Shown piece after piece: positions 1 to 13,827 of a DNA stretch of 64,000 bases (positions are counted from its first letter, which is position 1; each line of letters starts with the position of its first letter). The notes under the pieces were generated by a model. The model searched no databases and was not told the origin of the DNA. It worked only from the letters and a program-made list of their open reading frames with translations. The stretch is from Trochalopteron elliotii (lineage: Eukaryota; Chordata; Aves; Passeriformes; Leiothrichidae): assembly GCA_024734555.1 (NCBI GenBank), contig JANPWX010000080.1:4982164-5046163 (forward strand), read 5' to 3'. A program made the translations under genes and the position numbers.

Positions 1-3000
1 TAAATGTTTTCAGCACCTAATTTGAAACAGTTACTATCCAGAAAATCTGAGCCCTTAGATTTCTAAAGTACTTTGTGGATATTACAGGAAGATATAAATT
101 CTAAACTGTGAACACCATTGTGTGCTGTTACAGATAATGTATGTGAAATGTAGAGTGCTAAACTTTTAGTGATAATGGAACAATCTTCTATCTGACATGC
201 TTTTAGTTACACTGAAATTGTTTTTTTGTTATGTTAAACCACTTTTTTTGAATTTGTACTAACATATCCAAGTGGAAGGTTTATTTGGGGGGTTATTATG
301 TGGTGTTTTGGGTTTTTTTTTCCCTGTATAAACTTACACAAATATGGTCGATGAGAGGGAATAATAAAAATAGAAGAATGCATTCCATTTCATTTCATAA
401 AACAAAATCCACTGAAAATCCTTGTATTATATGCTTGAAGGAGAACTTAAACTTAATCAGAGCAAAAAAAAAAAAAAATCCCTGACCAACCAACAGGTGG
501 CAGGAGAAAAAAAAGAGGGAATAACAATTGTATCTTGTCTACATATGTTGTTTGCATCTTTAACTGAATTACAGATCAAATTGATTAAACTGTTTTGGCA
601 GTGAATGAAGAAATAATTACATGGGCATCTGCATATACCTGTTCAGGATTTAATTGTTCAACATTTATATTACAATAAACACAAATGCTTTCTGAACAAT
701 TAAGAAGTATATTAATTTTCTATTATTTTGTTTCTCTGCTTTCATAAAAAGAGGGATTGATGACTTTTAGAGACTAGGTATTCCCAGATACCAGATTGCT
801 TCTTCTAGAGTTGATTAATTTACCTGATGATGACTTTAACTATTTAGAATCTATGGTTTTAAAACAAAAGCCACAACTCTGTTTCTGCTGATGATCTGAG
901 GTTTTTTTCCTGTATCCCTTTTCCTGCTCTTTGAAAGAATTTTTTTCTAAGTTCTTCTGCTTTTATGCCACGTTTTTTATTTCCTAGTGCTTCTCATATT
1001 CCTTCTCTTTCCTACCTTGCCTCTATTCATGAGTTCTCTTCCTTTTTCTTTTATTTTCTATGTAACTATAAACAATAACTTGTGAAATACTACAGATTTT
1101 ACTTTTCACAAAGTATATTATTGATTACTTAGTGTCCACAGCATAAGATTATGCCTTTACTCTCTCATAAAAAATAGTGTGCAAGTTACACCATTCTACT
1201 CAAAATTTATAGGATTTCTGAATGCCAATGTTTGCTGCATATCAGAAACAATGCTTATAAGGAAAAAATTAAGGGGGGAAAGTTAATGTCTTTCCTTGTC
1301 TACATCCAAGAGCAGAGAGAAGTAGAAAGTTTACAGCAGACATGACTGATTTCACTGCAAATTGTAGTAGATCCAGTCACTCCAGTAGTTTTATAAAGTT
1401 ACCATTGGAGCATCATCCATTGCTTCATTGAAAACAGATTTATGGAGTGTTTCAGCCCTTCATCTTCATTGGGCCCTAGGTCGTGACTCTCACCAGCACC
1501 ACCTGTGTAGGTAATAATACTAATTTGATTTTTTCCTTACTATTGGTTGCAGAGCTGTGTGACATTATGTTCTCCTTGATATTGACCAGATTCTGATATT
1601 TTAATTTAAAGCTTTTCAGAATGTTTTCCAGTATCTATTTCCTGATGCTTTGTAAATTTTACAATCCCAAAATTATAACAATTTGCATTTCATTTAAACA
1701 TTCAGTTCGCTTTGTATCTTCAAATTTAAAAAAACTGCCTTGTTTCAGTTTGATGCTCTTGTATGTGTATGTATGTTATATGCATGAATGTTTGTACACC
1801 CTAGACTACTTCGTCTGACTTGACAAAGTTAGGTTTGTAGGAGCGTCATGCAATTTTCATAATTATCACAGCAGTGCAGCTTAGGAGAATATGTTTTATG
1901 ATAAACAGAGTCTTTTTGGTTCTTATCACAAACAGTGCAGCTGATGCTGACATAGTGTATGCATGCCAGAGTGATGTATCATTTTTATCAGTCTAAATAC
2001 ATCAAGATACAACGTTTGAATGTATTTTAGGAGCAGCACAGATGGGAATTAGCAAACGAGTGTTTAGAGTAATATCATAGTGTTTTCTAGGTATAGATTC
2101 TTCTATCATGTCAGACTCTCCGTGGTCTGGTTTTCGCTCCCCATAGCATAATGATCAGAACAGTCATGCAGACTGAAAGGGCTTTGAAACTAGAAAAGAA
2201 CAGAGTGGTGTGTTCAGAAGTTGCATCTCTAGCCTCCAGATCTGTCACTGAACTCACCTGGGATGAACTGGATACCAAACACTGAAAGCTTTGTTAACTA
2301 CACAGAACTCAATAGTTGTGCCGGTACCTTAAGGAAGCTCTGAATCAACTATCAAAGAGCAATCCTGAGAAGAGAATCAATGGAAAGTGATTGACTTGCC
2401 AAGTGTTTATTCCTAGCAAACAAGATTGCTTTGGTGACAGGCCTGTTTAGGTAGCTACTTTAAAAAACAGTATCTGTGATTTTGCCTTTATGTCTTTGCT
2501 GGACATTTAGGCAAATGTGAGCTGAGACATCACTCCTATTCTGAGACTGTTTGGGTCTGGCAATAAATGAGTTTGCCATTGAATTCTAAAACTCTGGCAG
2601 AGGGAGTAAAGGGAGTTTTTTGTTAGGTCAAATTCAGATGCATGTCTGTACACAGCATTCAGCTGTTATAGTGGTCATAAAGAAAGTCTGGATGATGTTT
2701 TCCTATGTTAACTTTTTTCCTCACCTTCTTGCCTTGACATAGGAAAACATATCTATATACATAGATTATAGTCTTAAACTCTCACAATAAAGTATTATTC
2801 AAGCATATGGTACGTGTGTGTGCTGTCAGGACATTCCATGAGGAACAGAGCTGTCCAGTTTAACAGAACTGATAATTTTCTAAAAATATTCAATATATCC
2901 TTCAGGGTTTGCAAGAAAGGTCACTGTTGCTATAAAGTTGTTTTAAGTATATGTACCAGGAACATAATTCTTGACTAAACATTTTGGCACAAACTTGAAA

Positions 3001-4344
3001 GCAGATAGCTGATTCCAGGAGCATTTAATTATTTTGGGTCAAAACTCCTAAGCAAGTGAGTAGATATTTCATATGTTTAGTATTAGGTAAATGCCACATT
3101 ATGGAAGCGCATAGGTGTGTATCTTGGACACAGTGTGTCCAGAGATCATCTGCTAAATTCCCAGCTGGATATTTGCATGAAGTCTTACTGAGTTTATACA
3201 CCGGATCTTCAGAGACTTTGCAGACATTGTGAAAATTTCTCAGATGAGTTGAGACTCTCTTGGTAAAACTGATCCACTGATTGTAACTTGTTACCCAGCT
3301 GGGCTGGGGTGTGAGGAAGTGAATATTGTTATAAATTCATTATATCTGCAGTAAGAGGCATATGAATGCCAAGCAATGTGTGCTTTCTTCTCTGAGCAAC
3401 TACTTCCAATGCAGTCTATTTTCCTAGTGTTGTATTCTGTTAGTTTAAAATGTCACAAAGTAGATTTATAGTATAAAAGGGGGAAAAGGTAAGAACTTAA
3501 TGACAACATTGTGATGGAAATCCATTTCCTGATCAAAGATGCACAGAAAGAAATCAACTAAATACCCAGTGCAGACAAGCAGTAATGTAAAGTTCAAAAA
3601 ATTTGTAGTTAATATACCTCCAGATGGTAACCCACTTACAGATTTTGAAGATTGGCAGGCCCAAACACTGCTGCTCTAATAGTGACTACCAGAGAAAAAG
3701 TTAGAATTCTGTTACAGGCAGTGAATAGGAAAAAAACAGCAGATAGAAGAAAGAGAAAATAGCTTTACAGTTTCAAAGGCTGCATTCTACACTACAAAAA
3801 TAAAATAATTTTTCACAATGGTACCTGTATTGTGTTGCTGTAATATGGAATTTCAATGACAGAGAGATTAAAAGAAGATGCACGTTTCAGATAGAGACAC
3901 CAAAGTGTTACTGTTTCTTTTCCTTGATTTCAATCAATTAATTGGTTTAATATGCTGCCCAGTAATCTGGTTATTTTATGACCTGTTTTATTTAAGAAGG
4001 AGAAAGTGGGGGAAGAGAGACAAAGATCAGAAAAACTCTTTTTGGAGAACCAGGTATGAAATTACCTTGTACTCAAAATTAGATAATGGGTTCAGCCTTC
4101 TGGTTATGGCATCCTTTGGCCATATCTTTTCTGGGCAGTCACTTTGAAGCAGTATTTCTGTTTCTCTGTTCAAAACAAGCTCAACAGGAATTTTGTTAGG
4201 TCTTTGGTTTCTTGAGGATGCCCAGATAGCAGATTAGGCCAAGGTGACTTTTTGCATTTGTGCTTCCCTAGAAATTACTGTTTGGAGGGTTTGGGTTTTT
4301 TTCCTTCCCTAGATATACTAACACTAGGATCTTTTTCTTTCTTG

Positions 4345-4366
4345 TTTTTTTTTTTTTTTTTTTTTT
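4345..4366. repeat. Poly-T tract (22 T)
   Basis: An uninterrupted run of 22 T. No retrocopy or polyadenylation signal is recognisable beside it, so it is listed as a simple repeat. Confidence 0.8.
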
Positions 4367-4834
4367 AATCTGGTTATATTATATTAGACTACTACCAGCC
4401 ATCCAATGCTGGTTTAAATTCACTGGAGGTTTACATAAGAATGATTTGCATGTTCATTGAGTGACATTTGTTGTCTTGTTTTGCTCATCAAATGACTTTC
4501 CCAAACTTTGTGCCTCCTAACAGAGTGGTGACAAGCCCACTTAGTTTAAAGTCCTGGTTTGCCTAACTGAGCATCCCTGCCTCGTGTGCCATCCTCTAAG
4601 CAGTAGGATGGGGATAACTGTGCAATTGGAACCTCTGTTTCAATCTTGGTCCTGAGCTGCACTTTAAGTAGACTCAGTGAAATAAACTCTGGAATAAAAC
4701 ATCGTATACTAGTACACTCTTAATCAAGAGTACCTAGCTTGAAAATCTCAGGTTAATTTTTTTCTCTGAAATTTGAGAACCTGCTTTATCTGGTGTTTTG
4801 ATTGCAAACTGGAGATTACCTGGAATAAGGAATT

Positions 4835-4870
4835 TTTTGTAAGCTTTCCTGATTTTGTAAGTTTTCCTGA
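4835..4870. repeat. Imperfect 18-bp tandem duplication
   Basis: Two adjacent 18-bp units (4835-4852 and 4853-4870) differ at one position. The unit reads TTTTGTAAGYTTTCCTGA. This is probably a replication-slippage duplication with no evident function. Confidence 0.7.
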
Positions 4871-6957
4871 TTTTTCAACTCCATCCTGGCATTTTACAGC
4901 ACAAGCCTCTTGAATTTTAATTGTTTTTCCATCTTTTGTCTTCCTTTCAGAGAGTTGTTGAGTTACTAAAAGGATACATCAAAATGTTTTCTACAAAACT
5001 CATTTCATTCAGAGTTCTGTTTTGTTCAGAGGCCAAATACAGATATATGAAAGGATTTTTAATGAGGTTATAAATACTTTAGATATTCTGTACACTTTCA
5101 GAATACCTGGATCTACTTTGAACTTTACATAATGACAAAATTTACTTTTTTATTTTCTTTTTATTACTTTTATCTGTTATAAGGATTACATTTTATACAT
5201 CTGCTATTATACAAAAAGAATGCAAAGAAGATGCAAACAACTAAAACTTTAATAAAAAATATCTGTATCAAGTCATTTTCCCTTGGTCTATATCAGATCT
5301 CAGACAGTACTTTTTAATTTTTCTAGGCTTTCACATGGATAAAACTGACACTTTCTTTGTTTGTATACCTAGAAAAGACAGGGCTCAGTCCCCTGAGGCA
5401 AAGCCAGGATGAAGGTGATTGCTTATATTCAAGTTCTCAATTTTTTTTAAGCTTGCTTTTCTCATTACAGTCTCCTAGCAGTTTCCTTATTCCAATCAGT
5501 AGTCAAGTTTAAAACCATCAGATTCCATGACGTTTGTGCTGGGTTTAGCATCCATTGTCAGGGCAAAGCTGGTAATATAATTTAGGACTGAACCCACTGC
5601 TGTGATGGGCGTTTTCCAGCAAATGCTTGATGCTTCTTAAAGTATCTTCTTTATTATGACTTACTGGCAACAACAATTGCCATTTATGTAAGCCATGTTC
5701 AGTTATTAAAATAAATAGATCTGTGAGGAAGGATATGCATGTGAGATATACTAGAGGACCATGGAAAGATTTATAACCATGAAAGACTGATAGGTGTGTT
5801 GTCCATCAAAGTGAAAGTGAGTTGGATACATTCCTAGAAGCATTTTTTGCTGATAGGCTGAATTTCTTACCTACATGAAAAATTCTGAAGCCTGTAGATC
5901 TTCTGATCACCTAAGTTCTGTCAAGCACTTGACTATTTGAGAAATTATTTCTCTCTGTCTATTAAATAACCCTCTCAAGCTCCACTGTCACCCTGAGCTC
6001 TATGAGAAATATTGTAGATGTCATTATTGCGTGCATCATCTGAACTTTGAGATATGAAAACCACAACAAAAGGATCTTTCTGTCTTTTAACAATGTTTGT
6101 CCTAGTAACAGAGAAGGGAATTGTAATAGCAAGATATGAGTTCCTGACTGAAAACTGAATTGGTAAAGGAATTTTCTAGCAAGGTCTTGTATCGTATGTA
6201 CAAGATTTGACTGTCATGAAATTTAAATGAAATTAAAATTCCTGATGAGAAACTCTTAGGAGAAGAGCCTTGAGCAAAGGCTATGTCTGATGAGATAGAG
6301 ACCAAAACTATTTGGGTCACTAGTTACTGCCAAAAATGCCAAAATCCATTCTCTAAGGGAAATATAGCCTGGCCTGTGGCTCCTTCAGGGAGTGGCCAGG
6401 CAAGGGATGGTTGGAAACATTTGACATCTGATGAATGAGTCCCAGACTAGGAGAGCAGTGAATGCAGGGAACAAAAAAAAAAAATCAGGACCAGGAGTGT
6501 CCTCTTCTGAAAGGCTTTTGATAAAATACATTGCAATGCAATAAATATATTTGTAGTTTGTTTTTTTCAAAATTATGACATAAAACATAAGAACACATTT
6601 TGGTTTCAGTAGTTGAATAAAATTGGTTTCAGAAACCTAGGAGATCTTAAATCACTTCCAAAGGCTACTTTTTGTAAAATTCAAGGAAAATCTTCTGTTC
6701 GAAGGAGTAGTATTGAGATTTTTGTGTAGGACCAAGCTTTCCGAGCTTTAACTCAACTGTTGCTAAGAGTTATAGGTGAGTTCTGTCACCCCCAACAGAA
6801 AGGATTTTATTTTTCTGCTAAGAATTCAAATACCTCACCAGCAGACCTAGAAAGAGGTAAACACTGATACAGCCCTATTATCTTAGCCATCGAAAATAAC
6901 TGTTTCTGCAAACATCATTAAAGAGGTTTCTACTTGTTCAACACTTTGCTTTTTTAC

Positions 6958-7210
6958 TTTTCCTCTCGTAAGTCCTATACGGGCTCCCTTCAGCCTGGTC
7001 TGCCCTCACCTTCAATGCTCCCGAGACTGCAAATTGGCAGTCATTGATATTAAAGATTGCTTTTTTAATATCCCACTCCATCCTAGAAATGCTCCAAGAC
7101 TTGCATTTATGCCATCAATTAATCGACAAGCCCCTGTAAAAAGATATCAATGGAGGGTGCTTCCCCAAGGTCTTAAATGCTCGCCTGCCCTTTTGCCAAA
7201 CATATGCTGC
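6958..7210 (+). pseudogene. Endogenous retrovirus pol fragment (reverse transcriptase core), broken
   Basis: This is a relic of a class II (betaretrovirus-like/ERVK) pol gene. The clearest part begins near 7034 and reads [15 protein letters not shown], the RT segment carrying the first catalytic aspartate. It continues to the conserved LPQG motif near 7164-7175, followed by a serine-proline. In a live RT the YMDD active-site motif would follow, but it is missing because homology stops near 7210. The stretch 6970-7030 resembles the adjacent upstream RT segment but lies in another frame, and another shift falls just after the serine-proline, so at least two frameshifts are present. There is no gag, env, primer-binding site or polypurine tract beside it. 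It cannot code for an active enzyme. The retroviral origin is clear; the subfamily is inferred. Confidence 0.85.
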
Positions 7211-7396
7211 ACGTGTTCTCTCTCTCGCCTCTTGGCCTTGGCTCTCTTCACTTTCTTCCCCCACGCCAGCTCGGGGTGGGGAGAGAGAAACAAAATGGAC
7301 TCTCATGCTTAACAACAGACACTTGTCTCATCTGTTTCCCTGCCAGCGCCTGTACCTCCCTGGACACGATGAACACTGTTGCCACGCGACGCAACA
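7211..7396 (-). mobile_element. LTR-like block abutting the RT fragment, inverted relative to it
   Basis: This block is GC-rich compared with its flanks. Read on the minus strand it starts at 7396 with TGTTGCGTCGCG, very close to the termini of the LTRs at 46485 (TGTAGCGACGCG) and 31378 (TGTTGCGTTGCA). On the + strand it begins near 7214 with TGTTCTC, so the edges could form a TG...CA pair. No AATAAA signal and no matching 6-bp target duplication are visible, so it is probably truncated or rearranged. Its orientation is opposite to the pol fragment it touches, which an ordinary provirus cannot produce. Assignment as an LTR rests mainly on the terminus and base composition. Confidence 0.45.
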
Positions 7397-10300
7397 GGTC
7401 CTGAGAAGTGAAAATCATGTTGCAAGTATGAAATACGTAATAAAGCTGTAATTTTAACAAGAAAAACATTGATGTTGAATACAAATAAATTAGGCAAACA
7501 ATTCCCTTTAAACATATTTAATCTAGTTAAAATAATTGCAGACAGAATCTGTGGTAGCTTTTCTTTCTCTTCCATTCTTTGAAAATAGGAAAGACTGCTC
7601 AATGATTTTTTCTTCTAGTTAATTTATTATGACAATCTGGTTTGCCAAAGTTTTCTGCCTTTCATTCCTGGTATATGTTCATTATTAATATGCTGCAGAT
7701 GAATTTTACAACAAATAGTAGTATGCCTGCTTCCATAGCACCTGTCACTTGGAATTCTATAATATAAATTCTACTGATTCTGACAGAAACTAAACACAGG
7801 AAAAATCTGCCAATGCATCAGGCATCTCTAATAATTTGTAGGTTTTGTAGCTTTTCAATGTTACCAGAATGACTTTCAGCCTTTTAACAGAGAAGAAGAA
7901 ACTTCCAGAAAAATCATTCGAAGGTTGAAATTGAAATATTTCCCTGGAATGCAGCTCCTCATAATAAAATAACTCAGGTCCTTTTTCGCCAAGTAGTCTT
8001 GATTTTTTACCATTCATTCTAATGCTAAATATCTGTAAAATTCAAGTTTCTTTTTATCAGTATGGCTATGATTTAATTCGGTCTTGACCACAGTGGCTCC
8101 TGAATCATAAAGTAATCAATTGTACCTCGTGTAAAACAAACTGAGAAAAGCTTGCCATTTTATGAACTCACTACATGTGCAAGACATTTCATTCAGAACA
8201 CTTAGAAAACTCTTCTCTAATGATATTTAGCATTTGAAGCCTGCACTGGCTGATAATGATCCAAAAATAGACCAGTCCATTCTGGAGGATATTTGCCAAC
8301 AAAATGCTATCTGTTGAACTTTACTTGAAGCAACTGCTTATCTTCGTCTATCAAGAATATCAGATGTCAGTTTGTGACAATTAATTATAAGAAAGCTTGC
8401 ATTTAGTGTTAACCCCTTAAATTAACTGTCAATGTATACATTTAAAACCTGTGTCAAATAAGCTTTAATAGGATATATGCAAATTCTCAAAATGCAAATC
8501 TAAAACTGTCAGATTGCTGATGTTATTTCAAACCTTCTTCCTTTTCTTTCATAATTTTGAGTCAAGGGGGAACAGTTCTTTGCAAATTGAGGCGGTCTCA
8601 AGGGGCATATGGGGGGATAAAACACAGCTGGCATTTACATGGCACCACAGTGAAGCATTTTTTCTCTGCCAGTGCATTACATAAGTGATGCCTAAAAATA
8701 ATGAAGCAGAGCGAAGGTGACATTAAAGGGGAAACCATGTCCTGTAGACTTATGAAATAAAGATAATACTGCAGAAAAAGAATGGGGACTGCTTATACTC
8801 TAACACGGTAAACCAAGTAGGATTCCAAAAAATGCTGTTTCTTAAGGTGAAAAACATGCATAGCACTGAGGCAACTTTTATGGTAAAGCAATTTAGTATT
8901 TTTTATTGAATATAAACATGTTCAACTCATCCTGAGAAGGACTCATTATTTTCTCTCCATGAAAGGCTGAGATTTTAAATGTAATAAGCCAACTGGTAAA
9001 CTGCTCGAAGCCACAGAATTCTGTCAATTTTCAAAAAGTACCAGTAGTTGGACAGTACAGCTAAAATAGTGGAGAGACTACATCTCTATTGCTCAACAAA
9101 CTTGAGATGAAGAATCAATGTTCCCTTGTGTAGAGTCTGTTTAGGGAAAGGTGGGAGAATTGAAATCATCATTTTCCTGACTTTGCTCTGACTTACCCAG
9201 TCAAAGTCATACATCTGAGATGCTTTGTGTCTGAACTAAGAGGGTGAACAGTAAGGTTACTCTCAAAGCAACATATGCTGATTATATACCCTATAAACTC
9301 CTCAGTTTAACTTCTAGAAGTCATGCATCCTGACTGTGAAGCTTTGCTGAATGTCTGCCTATGAAGTTGTCCCTGCCACAATTTACAACCAAGAATGCTC
9401 TATTTTAAAAGTACTGTGCACTTGGACACTACCTGGACATTCAAGTGTGGAAGAGATATATCAGGTAGCAAATCCCACTGATCCCTATTTCTGATTTCCA
9501 AAACATTTCACATACTACTTTTTCATACATAAATGAAAGCAAATAACACAAAGGCCTCTACCTGTAGCTGGCTATGCAAAGGAATGTACATCATTCTCAG
9601 AAAATTATGTAGAAAACAAAAAGGTTTTTGAGCATGTTTCCAAGTGTAAAACTGGAGTGGAAGGAAAGATTGTACAGTAATATATAGCTTCAGAGTCACC
9701 CCTAAACTGTGTGAATTGGAACCAAAATGGTAATTTCATAGTTCAATTCTTGGCACAGATAATATATCTAAAAAATGTCCCAGATAATCATCATCTGGCA
9801 TAAAACCTTGACCAGGATGTCTGTAGAGTTGTTCATCAATACAATGTTTTTATGATCATCCATGTCTGTAAATTCTTGTTCTCAAAGGCCTTTTAAGTTA
9901 GTAGAGCATGCCAGGCTGGAGAATGTCTTGGATTATTATTCCATAATATTATTTAGTCTTTTGAAATCTTACTGACCAGGAGAAGAACTCTTATTCTTTC
10001 CTGGTACCTACCCAGCATCTCATCAGCTTGTAAATATTAATACCAATATATGGTTGAGTTAGTGCTGTATGGGTACCAGGTTTACCAAATTACTTAATAA
10101 CAGTTATGAAGAAAGAGACCTGTCTGAACAGACAGTAACTTTCTCTGAAAATCTTGTTAAATTTTCCACTATTAAACTCTCTCCACTGTAAACTTCCTGT
10201 GAGGTCAGGTTCTGAAGAATAAGGAACTGTTTCATTACTAAAATATCCAGTAAAAATTAAGCCTGAGAAAACTGACAGCAGTTTTTCTTGAAAACTGTAA

Positions 10301-11699
10301 GAATTTTTCTCGTAATGGTCCTTCAGTCTAACATAAAATAATAATAATAAATTAAAATCTACCCTTCGATATTTAAACTTGGATTTCAAGTTTCTTGAAC
10401 AGCTCAGGTTTGCTTGTGTACCTTAAATGTTCAAGACAACCTACTTTTATTTGAACCCTTCTAGTTCCATGTTTGCAGTGACCATTAGTGGAATTTTTAT
10501 GTGTTATTCAGGTGTTAAAGCTTGAAAACTCCTATTTTAAATTAACTTGATTCATGAAATTAAAATATGCAAAGCTCAAGGTTCAATTATCTGTGTAGTC
10601 TGTTGGTTTGCAAAAACTAAAAATGGGACTTGCAAGTCATTGGATTTAATCTTCACAATGGAGGCATTCAATTGTTTTGAATATAAAAAGCAAGATGGTC
10701 AGCATATTGTATATAGTGCTATGAAGAGAAAAAATGCATGCTCACTAAAGGCTAAATTCTGTTTTACTTGAAATGCAGGTCAGACTTGACCCTATACTCT
10801 TCTGATATATATCTCCTATCAAGATAAATATTTTTCATAGTTCTATTTAAAAAAACAATTTTGGAGAAAAGAAGAGTGTTTATCAATGCAAATTACATGC
10901 CAATTAACATTTTTGTCTCCAGATCAATCCACCTTTGAAGGTTCTTGGCATTCCTTGTCTTTTTAAAAGCTATTGTTTCTTTGTAAGGATTTACAGTTGG
11001 ATTCTCCAATAAGCATGTATTTGCATGTATAAATATTCCTAATTCCTGCTTTCAACAAGCACTTGGATTTGTATTTTGCAAGCCCTAAGAACACCTGCAA
11101 GGACTATGTTTAGAGACCAATTAAGTGCCACTTGCACTTAATGCTTGTGAAATGTTTGTGGTTCTCTGCACCATTATGCACACTCTGTCACATAATTAAA
11201 CATTTTTCACATCAAAATTAAATTGTAAGCAATTGTGCTCTCTGTTTTACACATAATAGGATATGGTACTCAGAAGACTGCATGGGCTGCTGTACATCTC
11301 ACTGTTCTGCTGTTGCTGTCAATTTTGTTCTTGGGAACAATATGAACAATTTCATGTCATTACATCGCATTTTTATTTTAAACAGATACTGCATTTCCAT
11401 TGTCCAAGAACTGACATCTGTTGAAAGGTTCAATTTACAGGCACTGGACACATCAGTTTTTAGTGTTGCTGCCAACCTTAGTTTGGGCAGATGCAAGAAA
11501 TATCTACCATGAAGCATGTCAAAACAAAGTTTCTCACAAGATGGTTTCTCCAAACACATGAAAATGATGCCTTAAGTTTTAGCTTTTGTATTATTCAGAT
11601 TCAGTATATAACTCTGAACTTCATATAAAATGTTAGCAAGCTCTCCTCACAGATTATTTAGACAAAACAATCCTTTTCCAGCCTGAGGACCAAGGACAC
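7397..11699. other. Unique AT-rich DNA, no gene recognised
   Basis: No recognisable repeat or exon. Open frames in this stretch (for example the minus frame 10090-10389) have no recognisable domain. The segment 8560-8760 is slightly richer in GC and could be a conserved non-coding element, but that cannot be judged from one sequence. Confidence 0.55.
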
Positions 11700-11982
11700 T
11701 GTTGCAGCTTCAGGCTCAGAAAGTATAAACAACAGCAAATTGAGGAGAGCAATCTGGGAGGATGGGAATGCCTAACCTGAAGCTGTAATTGGACAATTAA
11801 ACCTAATATACAAATGGACCAGACCAAAACTTACAAAAGTGTAAAAACTCGTGACCCTTGGTCCATCTTGGCCGGGCTCTTGTACTGCCCAAGGTGCATC
11901 CTTTGAAGGCTTTTTAATAAATACCTACTTTATTCCTTTAACACCCTCTAGCCTCTGTTCTAGGTAGCCTCCCAAGGCATCT
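11700..11982 (+). mobile_element. Probable solo LTR, ERVL-type
   Basis: The block begins TGTTGCAGCTTCAGG and ends with a GGCA(TCT) terminus. It carries an AATAAA polyadenylation signal at 11916-11921, about 60 bases before the 3' edge, which fits the R/U5 part of an LTR. Length is about 283 bp. No open frame is expected or present. A 5-bp target duplication, usual for ERVL elements, was not found: the left flank is GACAC and the right flank differs, so the exact edges are uncertain or the flanks have mutated. No internal retroviral sequence lies beside it, so it would be a solo LTR. The class is inferred from overall form, not from a database match. Confidence 0.55.
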
Positions 11983-13797
11983 CTTAAAGAATGGAAGTTT
12001 TCTTCAGTTCAGTCCTGTGTGCTGTACAATATATAACATTAATTCAGAATATGTTATCCATCTGTTTCCTGTAATTGTTCTAAGATGCTTGGTTTTGGAA
12101 AAGTGCCAGTTGTTCCAGCAGCTTGATAACATACAAACATAAGTGTATTCCCAGACTGAAGGTACTTCAGGTACTTGATTGTGATCAAATAACTTTTAAT
12201 TTGTCAAGTAATCAGTGGCAGAGACAGAAATAAAATGAGGGATTCTGTGATTCTAACTCCCTACTGCAACTTCTGAAATGCATTCTTGAAAATAAAACCT
12301 TGCTGGCAGGATATTATCTTGTATAAGTTCATAAAGTAAATTTTTTCACCATCTTTAAAAACACACAGTTTATATGTCAGGTGTTTGCTGCTCATCTTTC
12401 CGCAGATCATTAAGATGTGAATTGAAAGTCCTCCTTTCCTCATCTTTGTTTTTCTTTTCTCTATTCCAACTCCCCTTCTTTGATGATTAACTTCTGAGAT
12501 TGTCTCTGGAGGGATCATGTGGAATGTAGCTTTTGTAAAGTTCCTAGAAAATTAATGAAAGCATTCTGCAATCTGCAGAAATCTAGATATACTTTGAAAT
12601 GTTTTTATATCTTGCTCTTCTTTTGAATACTCATGACTTTGACTGTTGTCACTGACATGCAGAAATACACTTTATAGTCTCGAGATCCCATGTCTCTAAA
12701 CTGCACTTTCTGAAAAACTGGCAATTTCTGTCCACACACAAAGATAGAATGCAAGGCTGTTGCTCAGCTTTGGTTTTCTGCTGATGATATAAACCACAAA
12801 AGCTTGTTGGTTTATGAACAGCAGCAACACCAATACAGAGAGATTGTATTACTGCTTGTGTATTCAATTAGATAGAAAGAGGTATTGCTTACAATCCAAA
12901 AATAATACATACTTGCAATTTCCAATTTAATTGTAAATAGATAAATGGAGACTACTTGAAGTGTAAGAAATGAATGAAAATGGCTGACTAGTCTGTGACA
13001 TGCTGCCTAAAGCAAAAATGTGGCTAGTTTAGACAAAAAAAACATCAAATTATACTTAATAAATTTCTGCTGGCACCTTCTTTCCTTCTGTTCTGTCTTC
13101 AGCTAGAAGAGACATTTCCAAACCAGGGATTCCATTAAAACAGACTAGCACTGTATATGGCTGGTGCCAAAATATCCTTCCTCTAAAAATCTTTGAGACA
13201 ATTGGTGACATCACAGCAGCACTAGTGAAATTAGAGCCATCTCTGTAGCTGCATGAGGTGATACAACATAGCACCTCCTTGGGATTATTCTTTTCCAAGT
13301 CCTTCGTGCTCCTGCACAGATTTCTGAACCAGTGGGTGGGAAATAAGTGACATTTCCCAAACATGATCAAATTCTTAACCAAGTTTTCTTTTATACGTCC
13401 TGGCAGCAGTGAGGGGGAAAAGCACAAACCCTTTTTGATTGAATCCTATTATCTTCTACTTAGGTGACAAGTCCACAATAAGCTTAGCAGAGTGGCCCTA
13501 GCAGAAAATCATCTTATAGTAGAATTTCAGTGGAAAAATATTTTTTATGTGATTAATGTAGTTTATCCATTAATTCTCTCAGTATGTGACTGTTACAATA
13601 GTCCCTATTTGGGCATGAGCATCTCTTTCATCATTATTTGCATGGCAACACAGTAAAAAAAGTCTTTGAATATTCTTTCATAACATGCCATTTATATTTC
13701 ATGTGCTATAGTGCCCATTTGCCACTAGTCCCTATGATATTAGATACTAAACAAGCAATGAAATTTGTCTGGGAACTTTTTACCACCCTGTATATAT

Positions 13798-13827
13798 GCT
13801 AAAGGAACTGAGGCTAAAGGAACTGAG
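13798..13827. repeat. Perfect 15-bp tandem duplication
   Basis: GCTAAAGGAACTGAG occurs twice head to tail at 13798-13812 and 13813-13827. It is likely a slippage duplication. Confidence 0.85.

Larger units (their letters stand above)
1..6957. other. Unique AT-rich DNA, no gene recognised
   Basis: No repeat family or coding exon is recognisable here. All open frames are shorter than 93 codons, start in AT-rich sequence and match no family I know. The block holds a 22-base T run at 4345-4366 and an 18-bp imperfect tandem duplication at 4835-4870. It reads as intergenic or deep intronic vertebrate DNA. Confidence 0.6.

Noticed and set aside
7248..7602. Minus-strand frames of 78 and 97 codons
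   Set aside because: They overlap the LTR-like block and its AT-rich flank, with no retroviral motif on that strand.
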